Assembly: GCA_029783825.1 (NCBI GenBank)
Contig: JAREIK010001718.1
Span: 2,856,898-2,920,897 of the forward strand
DNA: 64,000 nucleotides
Origin: Sapria himalayana
Taxonomy: Eukaryota; Streptophyta; Magnoliopsida; Malpighiales; Rafflesiaceae
Direction of reading: 5' to 3'
Below, piece after piece: positions 35,061-46,310 of this stretch. Below the pieces are notes generated by a model that did not search any database, was not told the origin of the DNA, and saw only the letters and a list, made by a program, of their open reading frames with translations. The first letter of the stretch is position 1. The number at the start of each line of letters is the position of its first letter. The translations under genes and the position numbers were made by a program.

Positions 35061-35995
35061 GTCTTCTATTATATTTTTTTTTAGTAATTAGATATTTATA
35101 TGGATCATATGATTAAAATAAAATGGACAAAAAATATATTAAAATATATATCTACCTATATAAATCAAAGAAATAAATTTAATGATTAAATTTAAATTTA
35201 GATAACATATTTATATATTATAATATTACATATAATAATTATAACAAGACTCCAGATATGAACATGAATATTATATTCGAATATAATACCTTTTTTTATT
35301 CATTTAGCTAAGAATACGACGAGGTAACAACCAAAGAAAGATTTATCTCAATACTTAAATATTGATTATTATTTTATTATATTACATGATTATAATAAGA
35401 ATTTAAATATAATAAATTAGTAGGAATCACACAAATTCATATATCTCATATTATCTAAGATGACACATAATTCACAGACCCAACTAGTATTTAGAATAGT
35501 ATTAAAGTTTATTTTTTTTATAATAGTAAAAATTATTTCAAATATAAAATGCAAACTAAAACCATATATCATAGATATATTTTCATACTTAAAGAATTTG
35601 GAGAATTCAAAGATTAGTATTCAAAATAAAATAAAAGAAATACATATGAATGATGACCACTAGTGCTAGCTAGAAAATTATACATGATAATCAAAATCAT
35701 ACTAAAGATATAAATTAATCATGAATATTAGAGGACAAACGTATGATACATGTTTCTTTTGAGTTTTATTGATATATTGATATTCTTATTTACCTTTAAT
35801 GTTTTTCATTTTATTATTATTTTTTATTTGATATAGGGATGCATGAGACAAAAGCAAAACATGTGTTGTTTTATTTTGATATGAATTTAATTCGTTTTTA
35901 TTTATAATTCAATACAATTTAATTTTTATATTTTTATTTTTAAAAATTAAAATTATACTGATAAATTTAAACTTAAAAATAAAAATCAATATTGT
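35061..35995. other. Non-coding intronic stretch
   Basis: AT-rich. A 67-codon open stretch at 35460-35663 has Lys/Ile/Asn composition and no family resemblance. Confidence 0.4.
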
Positions 35996-35997
35996 AG

Positions 35998-36465
35998 TGA
36001 AGCGGACAGCTAGAATGACACCACTCTCCACAATGCCAATCTAGGGCCCATGCCCCACTACAATTGTTCAATAGTGACAATCAGGCAATGTGGCACGACA
36101 CTAGCAATGCTGCCAACCAATACAATTGTGCCACATCCCACAATGGAAATGAAACTGCCAGCGCAAGCCACCTGCAACTGCTGACTGTATTGCCATTATG
36201 GCAATGCCACTGCCCATGCCCACTAGGGTAGCAGGCAATGTGGCCTATCTAGCAGTGTCGGGTCATTGCCAACATGCTCAATTCTGAAAGGCAGCCATCA
36301 GGCAATGCTGGCATGACCTTCCGGGTGGTTGTACTTAAATAACATGACCCAGGCACCCACCTAGTATCATGTCTGACATAGCACTGTGTTACAACCAAGT
36401 CAAGAAAAAATAGGTCATGCCAGCACAACTCGGCAAAGCCCATCTGACATGCATGCAAAAATTAT
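35998..36465. repeat. GC-rich island with GCAATG-type short repeats
   Basis: An abrupt change from very AT-rich flanks to about half GC. The words GGCAATG, CAATGTGGC, CAATGCCA and their complements recur about a dozen times. The edges are sharp, suggesting an inserted element, but I could not find convincing inverted ends or a target duplication. No protein frame is supported on either strand. Confidence 0.45.
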
Positions 36466-38571
36466 AACTAGGCCTATTACTTTCAATTTTATAGTCTCAT
36501 GGAATTACCAATTAATAGAGAGTCATATATCATTTACATCTAAACTTATTAATATATAATATGATAATACTCTTATAGAATAATCAAATATATTATCAAA
36601 TATAAATAATATTGATTCTAGAAGAAATGATATTTATCAAGAAAAGAAATTTCCTTCGAGATAAAATTTATTTAAATTCAGCCTTAGAATGAGTCAAAAA
36701 TTAAGAGATTTGATCAGTCAAAACTTATAGTCTATACTAAGAAAATGAAACAATCTACTCAGATCAAAAATAATTCTACCAAAAAGTTAAATTATATACT
36801 CCAATATGCTCATCTCATCATGATCTCCCAATCATCATTAAAAAAAAAAAAAATAGAAAACTTGTACTCGGCATTCAATTTTTAAGATTTTATCGTACTC
36901 GCATATTTTTTTCTTCTTTTCATTTTATTACTTCTTTTGATGTTATTATGATAGTCAAGTCACCTTCTGAGATATTACTTTATCCAAGACAATATCACAT
37001 TATGATGAAAGAAATAAATACTTCACTCTAATGTGACCTTGGAACAAATAACACAACCTACAATAACTGAGAGCCTAATTTATAAAATTTTCAATTGATG
37101 TCACATTGTTTGAATTATATATGTGTTGTAAATTTGTCATTATTTTTTTAGAGAATCTCTAGTAAGAGGGTAATTTTGCTCATTATATTTGTATGATATT
37201 CTAACTACGAAATATGATAATTTATAATCACTTAATTCAAAAAATATATTTCGTCACAACTTCAGATAAATGATCTTAAAAAACTCAAATACTTTTTTTG
37301 AATAAATATAACTTACTCTAGTATAGATATTATTATTGTATAGGAGATATGAACTTAATACTCTTATAATATTTGAATTCTTGTGTTATACTTGAACAAA
37401 TATGATTATTAATGTAAATACAAATTTCTTGTCCGATTCGATTCATCCAGTTAACTATGCTACTTATACAAAAATTACATATAAAATTAAATATCTGACA
37501 ATTATCAGATTAAATATCACTTATATAATTAATATAACTTATTATTTTTTAGATTTGCCTCAATAAATTAACTCACATGATTTTTTTGTACAAGGAATTT
37601 GAAAAAAACATTAATATTTGGGATCTCATGCACTCACGAGTACTTACAGATCGTTGAGTATTCAAATTCAAGTTAAACACATCAGTTTGCAACAAGATAA
37701 ACTCTTCGACAATATTGTATATTTTTATTAAAAATAATTTTATTTCTTATAAAATTAAAAGACACATAATTATTTTGATATTTAATGTTAATACAAACTT
37801 CAGAGCTATTATGACAATCACCTACAAGATATTTTAAATCTGATACCTACTCAAGGAGAATAATATTTTATTTATTTTTTCATTACTTTTTATTACAATA
37901 ATCAAATAATGAGATACATAATTTCTTATCCGATGTTTCACAAGCATATAAAACATATATAAATAAATTATTTTTTTATCAATAAAAAAATTTATAATAA
38001 AATTATTACTATATAATATATTAAGATAGTAGAGCAATCAACAAATACCTTCAAGAAAATTTTGAAAGTAACTCAACTTACTTTTATTTCCTTTAAGCAT
38101 AATTTTCTAGATAGCTATATATTAGTTGAGGAAAGCGTATTGCAGTTTACAACATATTTTATTTATATTTTATTACATTATGGATGAGATCACATTATTT
38201 GTGAGTTGGCCCAATCTGATTGGCCTAATATATAAGTCTCACTTATATTAAATTTATTATTCAATTTCTTTTGAATTTTCTAGCTTAGAATTAACTTCTA
38301 TTATACTATTTGAGATTGAATCATTGTATTTATATATAAATAATATTATATTATAATATTGGATGCCTATTGTACTTTTTATATTCAACATACTTGTATT
38401 GAACACACAAAGAAAACAAATGTGATATACTTCATCAAAATTGTCAAGGATGAGTTTTAAGTCATGAACACGTCCATAATACAGAGTGGATGAAACATCT
38501 ATATCCTTAAAAATGCCCTAACACCATGTAAGAAGTGAAATCATAATTCAAGAAGCTAAGACAATCTAATT
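36466..38571. other. Non-coding intronic stretch
   Basis: AT-rich throughout, with no repeat boundary, exon or RNA recognised. Confidence 0.4.
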
Positions 38572-38579
38572 AACTAAGA

Positions 38580-39342
38580 GCTTGTTTGATAAAACTGAAA
38601 AAATTAAGTACAAATAAATTAAAGCTAAATTTTAAAAATGTTGAATTTGTATTGAAAAACTATTTGATAAATTATCATTAATTGAATACAAAAGATAAAG
38701 ATATTATTTGATAACTATAAATGTTGAATACTGAAAATGTTGTATTTTACATATTTACTATTATTATTATTGCATTACATAATATCCAATATAAATAAAA
38801 TTTTTAATGAATTTTTTTTCACTATAATTATTAATTATTTAAAAAAATAAAATTCCTAAAAATATATCTATAAATAAATCATAAATCCAAAAAATAAAAA
38901 TATTTAAAAAATAACTAATAAAATCTAAAATCTTTAAAACTATCCAAATTTTTAATATAAAACAAAAAATTAATGAACAACTAATTAATTTGCTATTTAC
39001 TCTCTTAAATTTAACATGAAAGAAGATTAGGATTAAGGTTTGTAATTACGGAAAAAAGATGAGGAGAAGATAAATTCACAAACTAAACAGTAGTATTAAT
39101 GAGAAAACAAAAAAGAAAGATAAAAAGAAAAGACAAAATGATAATTTTAAAAAAATTTGTTTAATAATTTCAGTCTTCAATATTAAGTAAGTCTCTATCT
39201 ACTTAATATGTTTAATACTTTTTCACTTAAAATTTTAAATTTTCAGCCCCCAATATTTTTTATCAAATACATTTAAAATTTCAAACCATTGAAATTTTTA
39301 ATTTTTTGTGATTTTAACATTTTAAGTATTTTATCAAACAGC
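38580..39342. mobile_element. hAT-type MITE, 763 bp
   Basis: The left end GCTTGTTTGATAAA and the right end TTTATCAAACAGC are inverted repeats. The flanking octamers AACTAAGA (38572-38579) and ACCTAAGA (39343-39350) match at seven of eight positions, consistent with a hAT target duplication. The interior is AT-rich and non-coding. It lies about 200 bp from the bL21m exon at 39557, on the intron side of the donor. Confidence 0.75.
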
Positions 39343-39556
39343 ACCTAAGAATGAATTTTAAAGATAGCAAAGGAGATATCCTAAAAGAACAAAAAAAACC
39401 ATTGAGCTTGTGAACACATGAATTAAACTAATTCTCCCACTAAAACCAAAAAACAAAGTATGTACATCCAACAAAGATCAATAAATAAATCTTATTATTG
39501 ATATAATTTGCTTGCAGTATGAAACAAATAAATCACATGAAGATTTTTCCACATAC

Positions 39557-39631
39557 CTGACGATGTCCTTTCATTCTGCGGTAATTCTTCCGTCTCTTTT
39601 TCTTAAAAATAATTACTTTTCCATTCAACTC
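39557..39631 (-). CDS. NFD1: Mitochondrial ribosomal protein bL21m, penultimate exon
   Basis: The 75-bp exon encodes ELNGKVIIFKKKRRKNYRRM followed by KGHRQ, the most conserved, RNA-binding basic stretch of L21 proteins (family form KVIIFKKKRRKNYRRTKGHRQ). It is preceded on the minus strand by CTCTAATAG (acceptor) and followed by GTATGT (donor), both phase 0. Splicing to 25573 gives an uninterrupted C-terminus. A Met stands where Thr is usual before KGHRQ. The N-terminal two-thirds, including any mitochondrial presequence and the beta-barrel core, must be encoded on exons beyond position 64000 or is missing. I found no candidate between 39632 and 64000. Confidence 0.85.
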
Positions 39632-40060
39632 CTATTAGAGAAAAAAATAACAATGATTATTAAGTGATGTTTAAATCAACACGATGTGCAACTCCAAAAC
39701 AAATATTTTACCAAGCCATGTGTAACTTGTCAAAGATGTGTGGTGTGATATCTCAGCTGTGTAGGAAATGAGACTGGTAATGGAGATATCTATTGAACTT
39801 AGTTAATGAGAAAGAAAATCTTTGCCAGTTACCAATTTACTTCTCTAACAGGCACATTGATATTAATCCCACCCGAAATCTTAAAATGTCTATATACTAT
39901 TAATTCAAATTTGGGAGACATTTAGGTCTTGGCATTACTAAATTTCAGCAATTTTTCTTTGAAGTGTGAGTTTCACAATGGCCGCCAAAATATTATTCAT
40001 CACGAAAATACAAACCTGGAATATATGAATTTACTGAAAATTTTTGTTTGGGTTGGGAGT
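39632..40060. other. Non-coding stretch (upstream bL21m intron)
   Basis: No further exon or repeat end recognised between the exon and the first transposon. If the gene is whole, this is intronic. Confidence 0.4.
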
Positions 40061-40463
40061 CATACCACCTAAGAAGCACGGACACGGACACATGGATACG
40101 ACACGGCAGGATACTGATACGACTAGGATACGACATGATAAAAAAATAAAATTAAAAATAAAAATTATTTTTTTTATAAATATTAGGTATTTTATAAAAT
40201 AAAATAAAATAAATTAAAATATTTTATTATATAAAATAAATATATATTATTTATTTTATAAAATAAAAATATTTTATTTTATTTTATAAGATAATATTTA
40301 TAATTATTTTATTTCATAAAATAATATTTTATACTTATATTATATAAAAATATATATTTTTTATTTTATTTTATAAAAATATTTTATTTTATAAAAATAT
40401 TTTATTTTATGCCACATCCCCACACAAATACGCTCACCCCTGCCTCTCCCCTCAAATCGCGCC

Positions 40464-40575
40464 GCCCCTTCCTCTCCCCTCAAATCGAGCCGGCTCCTGC
40501 CTTTCAATCAAATCGTGTCGCCCCTTCCTCTCCCCTCAAATCGAGCCGGCTCATGCCTTTCAATCAAATCATGCC
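40464..40575. repeat. 56-bp tandem repeat in element A
   Basis: GCCCCTTCCTCTCCCCTCAA starts at 40464 and 40520 and continues almost unchanged through ATCGAGCCGGCTC and TGCCTTTCAATCAAATC. Open frames here on both strands reflect the lack of stops in C-rich DNA. Confidence 0.85.
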
Positions 40576-40707
40576 CGCTCCCTGCTTCCCCATCAAATTG
40601 CGCCCGCCCCCTGCCGGTGGCCAATGTTGCCCATGCGGCAATGTTGGCCACCCGAAGTCGTCGGACATCGGGGACTATCGACATGGATATGGCTACCGAC
40701 GCAACCA

Positions 40708-40806
40708 TCCGATATGACACGTGACGTATCGGATACGAATTGATCAATGATACGCCACGTGGCGTATTGGATACGAATTGATCAATGATATGCCACGTGG
40801 CATATC
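40708..40806. repeat. Array of CACGTG-centred palindromes, 38-bp period
   Basis: Perfect 18-bp palindromes ATACGCCACGTGGCGTAT (40750-40767) and ATATGCCACGTGGCATAT (40788-40805) lie exactly 38 bp apart. A third, imperfect one is centred near 40720 (GATATGACACGTGACGTATC). The spacer is GGATACGAATTGATCAATG. CACGTG is the plant G-box core bound by bZIP and bHLH factors. Element B carries equivalent palindromes. They may instead be transposase sites. Confidence 0.8.
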
Positions 40807-41834
40807 AGACATGTATCCGTGTCGTGTCCACGTGGACACAGCTGTAGGGAGTCGTAGAGGTATCAACCTAGTCGGGCCCGCCCGGCACGAGGCACGGTTC
40901 GGCCATGTCTAGGCCGACCCGGCATGGAAAATCCTGTGCCCGGGTTAGGCACGGCTCGTGCCATGCCGAGGCCAACCGGGCCTCAAGCCGTGCCTGACCC
41001 GACATGGTTCGGTGGCCCATGGCACCACACACCGGCACGGGTGCACCCGCACCCTTGGCCCTTCTCGCAAAAAAGACAATGGGTCGGGTCCAATCAGACC
41101 TGACCCGCGATCCCCCGAGCCAACATGATTCACCCCCCCCCCCCAACGGGCAAATAAAAATAAAAAAAAATATTATATTATAGCCGTTAGATCTCGCCTC
41201 CAATGGCTAGGGGACAGAATCCAACGGTCCTCATGATTATGCCCCCTAAAAAATTTAAAAAAAAAATCAAAGAAAAATCACTTTTAAAAAAAATTATTTT
41301 ATATAAACTATAAATTTCACCCCCTCTCTCTATAATATTTATGTTTTGCATAAACATATTTTCTCTCAAATCTCACATTTTCTCTCTCAAAAATCTTGCG
41401 TCTCTCTCTCGGGACTCGAGAAGTCACGATTTCGTCATTTGATATTTGGTCTAGCTTTTTGAAAATATCAACTTGGATTTAAAATTTTGAGCTAGACTAT
41501 GGTATACCGTGTACGTGATCGACCTCACTGCTTGACCGAATAATTTATTTTAAGTTTTTTTGTTTACTTTCTCTCTCTCTAGTTTCTCTCTCTAGACCTA
41601 AAATAGATAAATTTTAAAATAGTATCCTGATTAAGAAAAATCCTAAAAATGATAAATACTAATAAAACATATTTAAATTTAGAAAATAAAAATATTACAC
41701 AGAGGTCTGAGGCTGCTAGAACTTTGGTTTCTCTGGTCATCTCAACCCAAACTTCTAAAAAATAAAAAAAAATGAGAACTTCTGTAGTTTGGACTCGTTT
41801 TAATATAATAAAACAAAAAAATATTAGGGATGAG

Positions 41835-43956
41835 GAAGAATAAATGACACTACAAATATTGTATGAGACTTTTAACATGTAAGAGTTCGTTTAGGACTAG
41901 ACACCTTAAGAGGCATGCCGAATTATACACCAAAAAATATGGTCCATTAAATCCTAGGCAAACCCAACTTGGCACTGCATTTTTGAGACTGGATCGAGTT
42001 CAGTCTCAAAGTTTATTCCCTTAATATACTCCTGCGAGTTGGGTAGGGATGGCATGGCCAGACTTATCACAATGATGGGTCTTCCGATCAAATTTTCGGA
42101 AAATCCAATGGTAGTGTGCACCATGCAGACATATTTTCAGCCTGCTTATCGTAGGATTCTTAGATCCACATCTATGAATGACATACTAAAATTATATAAG
42201 TTAGAAAAATAAAAAATAATTAATGAATTTATGGCATATAGTGGAGTAGTGTCCGTGACGTCCGATATCTGAACAAGTCACGATGAATCATTTTATGAAT
42301 ATCTCACCAGCCAGTATGTAGAATCTAACTGGATAATGAATAAAAAAATTTTAGGATTCTCTGAGATTCTTCATCCTCATGATGGCCCGGTCATTTTTGA
42401 GTGTATGATAAAAATCTTTAGAGAATATAAAATTCAAAATAAAATTTTTAGTGTCACATTCGATAACGCATCTAATAATGGAGTAGCGATTACCATGTTT
42501 GTTATGAATATTAGAGACACACCATTAGGAGAGATCTTTCATGTCAAGTGTATGTGTCACGTGATTAACCTGATTGTTCAAGTGGATATGAAGGTTTGTT
42601 CCCCCGTATTGGATAATATACGTAATGCACTAAAATATATTCGCACTCCTCACATACAACAAAAGTTTGGTAGTCTCTGTTTGTCTGCGAATCTTAAGAA
42701 AAAAAAATTTCAATCGGATGTGAGACATCGTTAGAATTACACATACCTGATATTAGAATCATGTGTTGAATACGAGCACGTGATATCCAAATACGTCAAT
42801 AATAAGAGAGACGAACTTATTATTGACGACACTGACTGGACTTCAAGAATTTCATAAATAAAATTCTGATAATTTTTTATGACACGACGAACATGTGTTC
42901 GTCGGTTTATACGCCCACGACTTGCATTGCACTCCGGTGCATATGCAACATTAGTAGCATGTTTAAGAAGTATTGAGCTGACCCGACACTTAGCCATATG
43001 GTTGTAGAGATGAAAACCAAGTACTTAAAGTACTGGTCCACCGTTCCATCTCTTTATTATCTCGCTGCATGCATGAACCCTAGGGTTAAGGTGTAAGGGG
43101 TAGAAAACATCATAACTTTCATTTCCTCATGCATGAACCTAGAAGAACCACCTGAATGGTTCATTCACGAGAAGTTGACTGACTTGTTCACATACTACGA
43201 TACTAGGTATGGTGGTAGTAATAATGAGACTGTGATTACGGACATGGATACCATGTTCGGAGATAACGATTTTTTCATTCAACTAGCGAGGGAGAAACGT
43301 AAGGATGGACCATCACATAGGTGCGAGCTTTCTCGGTACTTAGATACCGATTACTGTTCAATCCTATCACATTCTGATACTAAGAATCTTGATATATTAT
43401 AGTGGTAGAAATCATGAGTCCACCTTTCCCGTGCTATCTAGAATGGCACGGGATCTACTGACTCCTCTGGTTTTTTTCATTCAACTAGCGAGGGAGAAAC
43501 GTAAGGATGGACCATCACATATGTGCGAGCTTTCTCGGTACTTAGATACCGATTACTGTTCAATCCTATCACATTCTGATACTAAGAATCTTGATATATT
43601 ATAGTGGTAGAAATCATGAGTCCACCTTTCCCGTGCTATCTAGAATGGCACGGGATCTACTGACTCCTCTGGTGTCGAGTGTAGCATCGGAGTCTGTTTT
43701 TTCTGTTGCCGTGAATGTGATTTCGGATAGGAGATCGAGATTACGTCCATATATTATTGAGGCATTGGCTTGTTTGAAGGATTGGGAGGATTCGAGGTTT
43801 AGCATCCATGATCGTACTAAAGCTGGGACTGGGATAGGGACTGCAGCCGTATCCACTACGATAGCGGAGGAATTGATTGTTGATGATGATAATCCATATG
43901 ATACTGATCTTGATGTTACTGCTGATGATGCTCATGATATGCTGATTAATGATTGA
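41835..43956 (+). pseudogene. hAT transposase, copy 2 (stops, shift and duplication)
   Basis: The BED finger is decayed (YKYCMRLLTCKSSF, first Cys lost, with HLKRH kept) near 41850-41920. The catalytic core reads SVTSDI-TSHDE near 42255 with Trp now a stop. The open block 42336-42734 contains FSVTFDNASNNGVAI (second catalytic Asp) and HVKCMCHVINLIVQ and ends at DVRHR, where the next Trp is also a stop. The dimerisation region appears at 43300-43790 (SRYLDTDYCSILS...VASESVFSVAVNVISDRRSR), ending at 43956 with an acidic tail like copy 1. A 202-bp tandem duplication inside it shifts the frame. No BED-to-tail protein can be made. Confidence 0.88.
43271..43674 (+). repeat. 202-bp tandem duplication within the copy 2 transposase
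   Basis: TTTTTCATTCAACTAGCGAG begins at 43271 and again at 43473. The two units differ at one base that I can see (AGG versus ATG near 43320 and 43522), so the duplication is recent relative to the element's other damage. The length is not a multiple of three. Both units carry the same in-frame stops (TTATAGTGGTAG), which therefore predate it. Confidence 0.92.
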
Positions 43957-44578
43957 TAATGATCTACTATTTTTTGATTTTGATATTTTGTTTTTTATTG
44001 ATTGTAAGCTTTAATTTGTTTGGTTCGGGCATTCGGTATCTATTGGCTAATTAGTCATTCTTTATTTAGTTTGTTTATGTTTTTTTACTTTTAAATTTTT
44101 TTAATATTATTTATTGATTTATTTATTTTTTTTATTTTAATTTTTAATTTAAAAAATTTATAACTCTTTAATATAATTCTAATAAATTTTAAACTAATTT
44201 TATTTTACATTACTAAAAAAAATTATACTTTGTAAATTTAATAAATTTTAAACAAAATTCATAATTCATATTATAAATTTATAATATTATACAATATCAA
44301 TAATGTTATATATAATTTTATAATTTATATAATTAAAACAAAATTAAAACAATAAAATATTTAAAAAAAATTTAAATTTCCTAGCCCGTACAGCCAGGCC
44401 AGGCACCGAGCGGGCCAAGCCCTGCACGGCACGGCCCATCGTGCCGAGCCTGTCTTTTATAAACCATGTCGGGCCAGGCACAACATGGAAGCACGACCGT
44501 GCTCTCAAAAAAGGGCCGGCCTTGCCCGGCCCGTTTGACACCTCTAGGGAGCCGTGTCTGTGCTTCCTTGCATACCAC

Positions 44579-45245
44579 TACTTCTGGAGAAATAATTTCA
44601 CAAGATTAAAATAAATAAATAACTAAAAGAAAAGAAAAAAGTAACTGCACAAATCAAAAATATGTTAAGACATACAACAAGAGAGAATATTGTAGCAACA
44701 ATATGATAGTCTCATAATTATTTGAGGTGAAAGATGCATTTAGATATACATCTCTTTTAAAGCATTGAGACGCAAATCATAATTAAAATCCTATTTTTTT
44801 TTGTTAGGCACACTCTACCATATATATATATATATATTATATTTTTACTTAATATTATAAATAATTTTTATCCATTAATAAAATATAATCTAGTAAATAA
44901 TATTAAAAATCAAAATTAAATATCATTAGTATTTTTCATAATAAAAAATATTTAAAATTTTAAAATAAAATAATACAATTTCAACAATTAAAATTATAAA
45001 ATTATAAAATATCAAATATATGACTATAGTTTTTTAGAGTAAAAAAACTTTAAAAATAATATGATATATAGTGGAGGCTTTGGGAATAATTGATATATGG
45101 GAGAGTTTAAGAAATAATATATTTTATGAGAGAGTTTCAGAAATAATATATTTTGCAGGAGAAATGGAACCTGTGACGAGACATTTTTCCTAAGCCTGAG
45201 GAATTATGCACTTTAGGCACACTTAAGGTGGACATTAAATAATTA
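44579..45245. other. Non-coding AT-rich stretch
   Basis: Contains an (AT)n tract at about 44819-44840. No gene is recognised. A short near-repeat (GAGAGTTT(A/C)AGAAATAATATATTTT) occurs at about 45091 and 45130. Confidence 0.4.
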
Positions 45246-45249
45246 TGAA

Positions 45250-45440
45250 TAGACTAATTAGGAAAGAATATGAATGCTTTTACACTTGGATCACGAGTTC
45301 GATCTCCAAAAATATCAAATATGCTCCCCATGGTATCTGTCAATTAGATTTATCAAACTGTTTAGACTGAAGCCTTATTTGCTATGATTCCAAGGTCACG
45401 TGATGCATATATGAGACGAAGAATAGATTAAGTTGAATTT
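45250..45440 (+). mobile_element. tRNA-derived SINE (family member 2)
   Basis: Box B-like GGATCACGAGTTCGATCTCC at about 45288-45307, followed by CATGGTATCTGTCAATTAGA and then TTTATCAAACTGTTTAGACTG. This parallels the tail of the copy at 24290-24480 (GTATGTCAATTGGATCTATCA). Box A is decayed. The end includes CCAAGGTCACGTGATGCATA. Confidence 0.5.
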
Positions 45441-45589
45441 GGTAGGAGAAAGGTGAGGGGAGAAAAAAATGGTAGAGAATACTGTAGCTAGTTGAAACTC
45501 AAACAAAATTATCGAAATAAGAAAAAAATTAAACATTAATACCATATAAATTTAATATAATCAATCATACAAATACAAAATACCAGTAA

Positions 45590-45780
45590 TATAGTAGTTT
45601 GATTGAAAAATAGGCAATACCACTCAAACCTATGAACACAAATTCAATTTCTAAGATGTCAAATATGTGACCTAAGGCATCTTTGTCAAACACTCTACTT
45701 ATATGTTGTGACATAAGTCTTACCTACTCTGCCTCATGAGTCTCAAGGACCCTATATGAGAGCCAAGAGATAATGTAGAA
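45590..45780 (+). mobile_element. tRNA-derived SINE (family member 3, decayed)
   Basis: GTAGTTTGATTGAAAAATAGG is box A-like, and ACACAAATTCAATTTCTAAG sits where box B falls. ATGTCAAATATGTGACCTAA followed by GGCATCTTTGTCAA parallels the neighbouring member at 45250-45440. The end includes CTCAAGGACCCTATATGAGA. Confidence 0.4.
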
Positions 45781-46129
45781 TGGGTTGGAAAAAAATAGGG
45801 CGGCACAAAAAAATCATACAAATACAAAATAGATATGCAACTATAATTTTAAAAAAATATTAAAAAGCCCCTTCTAATTGTGGTCAATGATCTAATAATA
45901 TTCATAAAAATGTCTCTTAGCAAAAATCAATAAAAGAAAATTATCTAGAACCTCTAATTATATTCAAAAGAATATATTTACATTACTAATAATATATGTA
46001 TATATATAATAATAAGCAAATAATTCAATATCTTTTTTGTAATAAAATAATAATTCATCATTATGTATTTATTTGTCTATCAAATACCAACAAAGAATAA
46101 ATTTATTTGGATAAAAAATTATTATAATT

Positions 46130-46310
46130 TTGTTTGTTAACAAGTGGGGCTCCCTGCTTAATTGGACTGTGGACCAACCATCTTGACCTCCGAGTAAGGT
46201 GCAGCAACCCCCTTTTAGCAGTAGAGGGTATCTAGTGGGGATCGAACTCACAACCTAAAAACTATGTGTTCCTCATCCCACCAATCCAACTACCATGTCG
46301 TTGATATAAT
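46130..46310 (-). mobile_element. tRNA-derived SINE, minus strand
   Basis: The minus strand reads CATGGTAGTTGGATTGGTGG (box A-like) then, about 30 bases on, GGTTGTGAGTTCGATCCCCA (a near-consensus pol III box B). These are followed by ACTAGATACCCTCTACTGC and a GC-richer body ending near ACTTGTTAACAAAC. This is the layout of a plant tRNA-related SINE. No target duplication was resolved. Confidence 0.55.

Larger units (their letters stand above)
25574..39556 (-). other. Giant intron of bL21m, about 14.0 kb
   Basis: Minus-strand donor CAG/GTATGT at 39556 and acceptor CTATTAG/GA at 25574 frame a 13,983-bp intron. It contains an inverted-repeat element, a nested pair of hAT-family elements, a 503-bp hAT-like element, a GC-rich island and a 763-bp MITE. 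Most inserts are DNA transposons. No LTR retrotransposon coding region was seen in this intron, in contrast with both flanks. Confidence 0.75.
40855..44546 (+). mobile_element. hAT transposon copy 2, 3692 bp
   Basis: It starts TAGAGGTATCAACCTAGTCG and ends GGCCCGTTTGACACCTCTA, the family's inverted ends with the left one decayed. Flanked by GGGAGTCG (40847-40854) and GGGAGCCG (44547-44554), seven of eight matching. Element B, an uninterrupted relative of the host element, reads GGGAGCTGTGTC at the same point and so shows the pre-insertion state. Subterminal GC-rich blocks (40870-41140 and 44385-44540) match copy 1. The transposase is on the plus strand, so the element lies opposite to copy 1. 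Confidence 0.9.
40069..44570. mobile_element. Short hAT-like element A, split by hAT copy 2
   Basis: Ends CTAAGAAGCACGGACAC and GTGTCTGTGCTTCCTTG are inverted repeats. A perfect 8-bp duplication CATACCAC flanks it (40061-40068 and 44571-44578). Without the nested hAT and its duplicated octamer it is about 802 bp. It contains an AT-rich block of ATTTTATTTTATAAAA type (40136-40410), a C-rich block with a 56-bp repeat (40464 and 40520), then the CACGTG palindrome array. Element B at 61816-62499 is the same family in opposite orientation. No transposase: non-autonomous. Confidence 0.88.
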
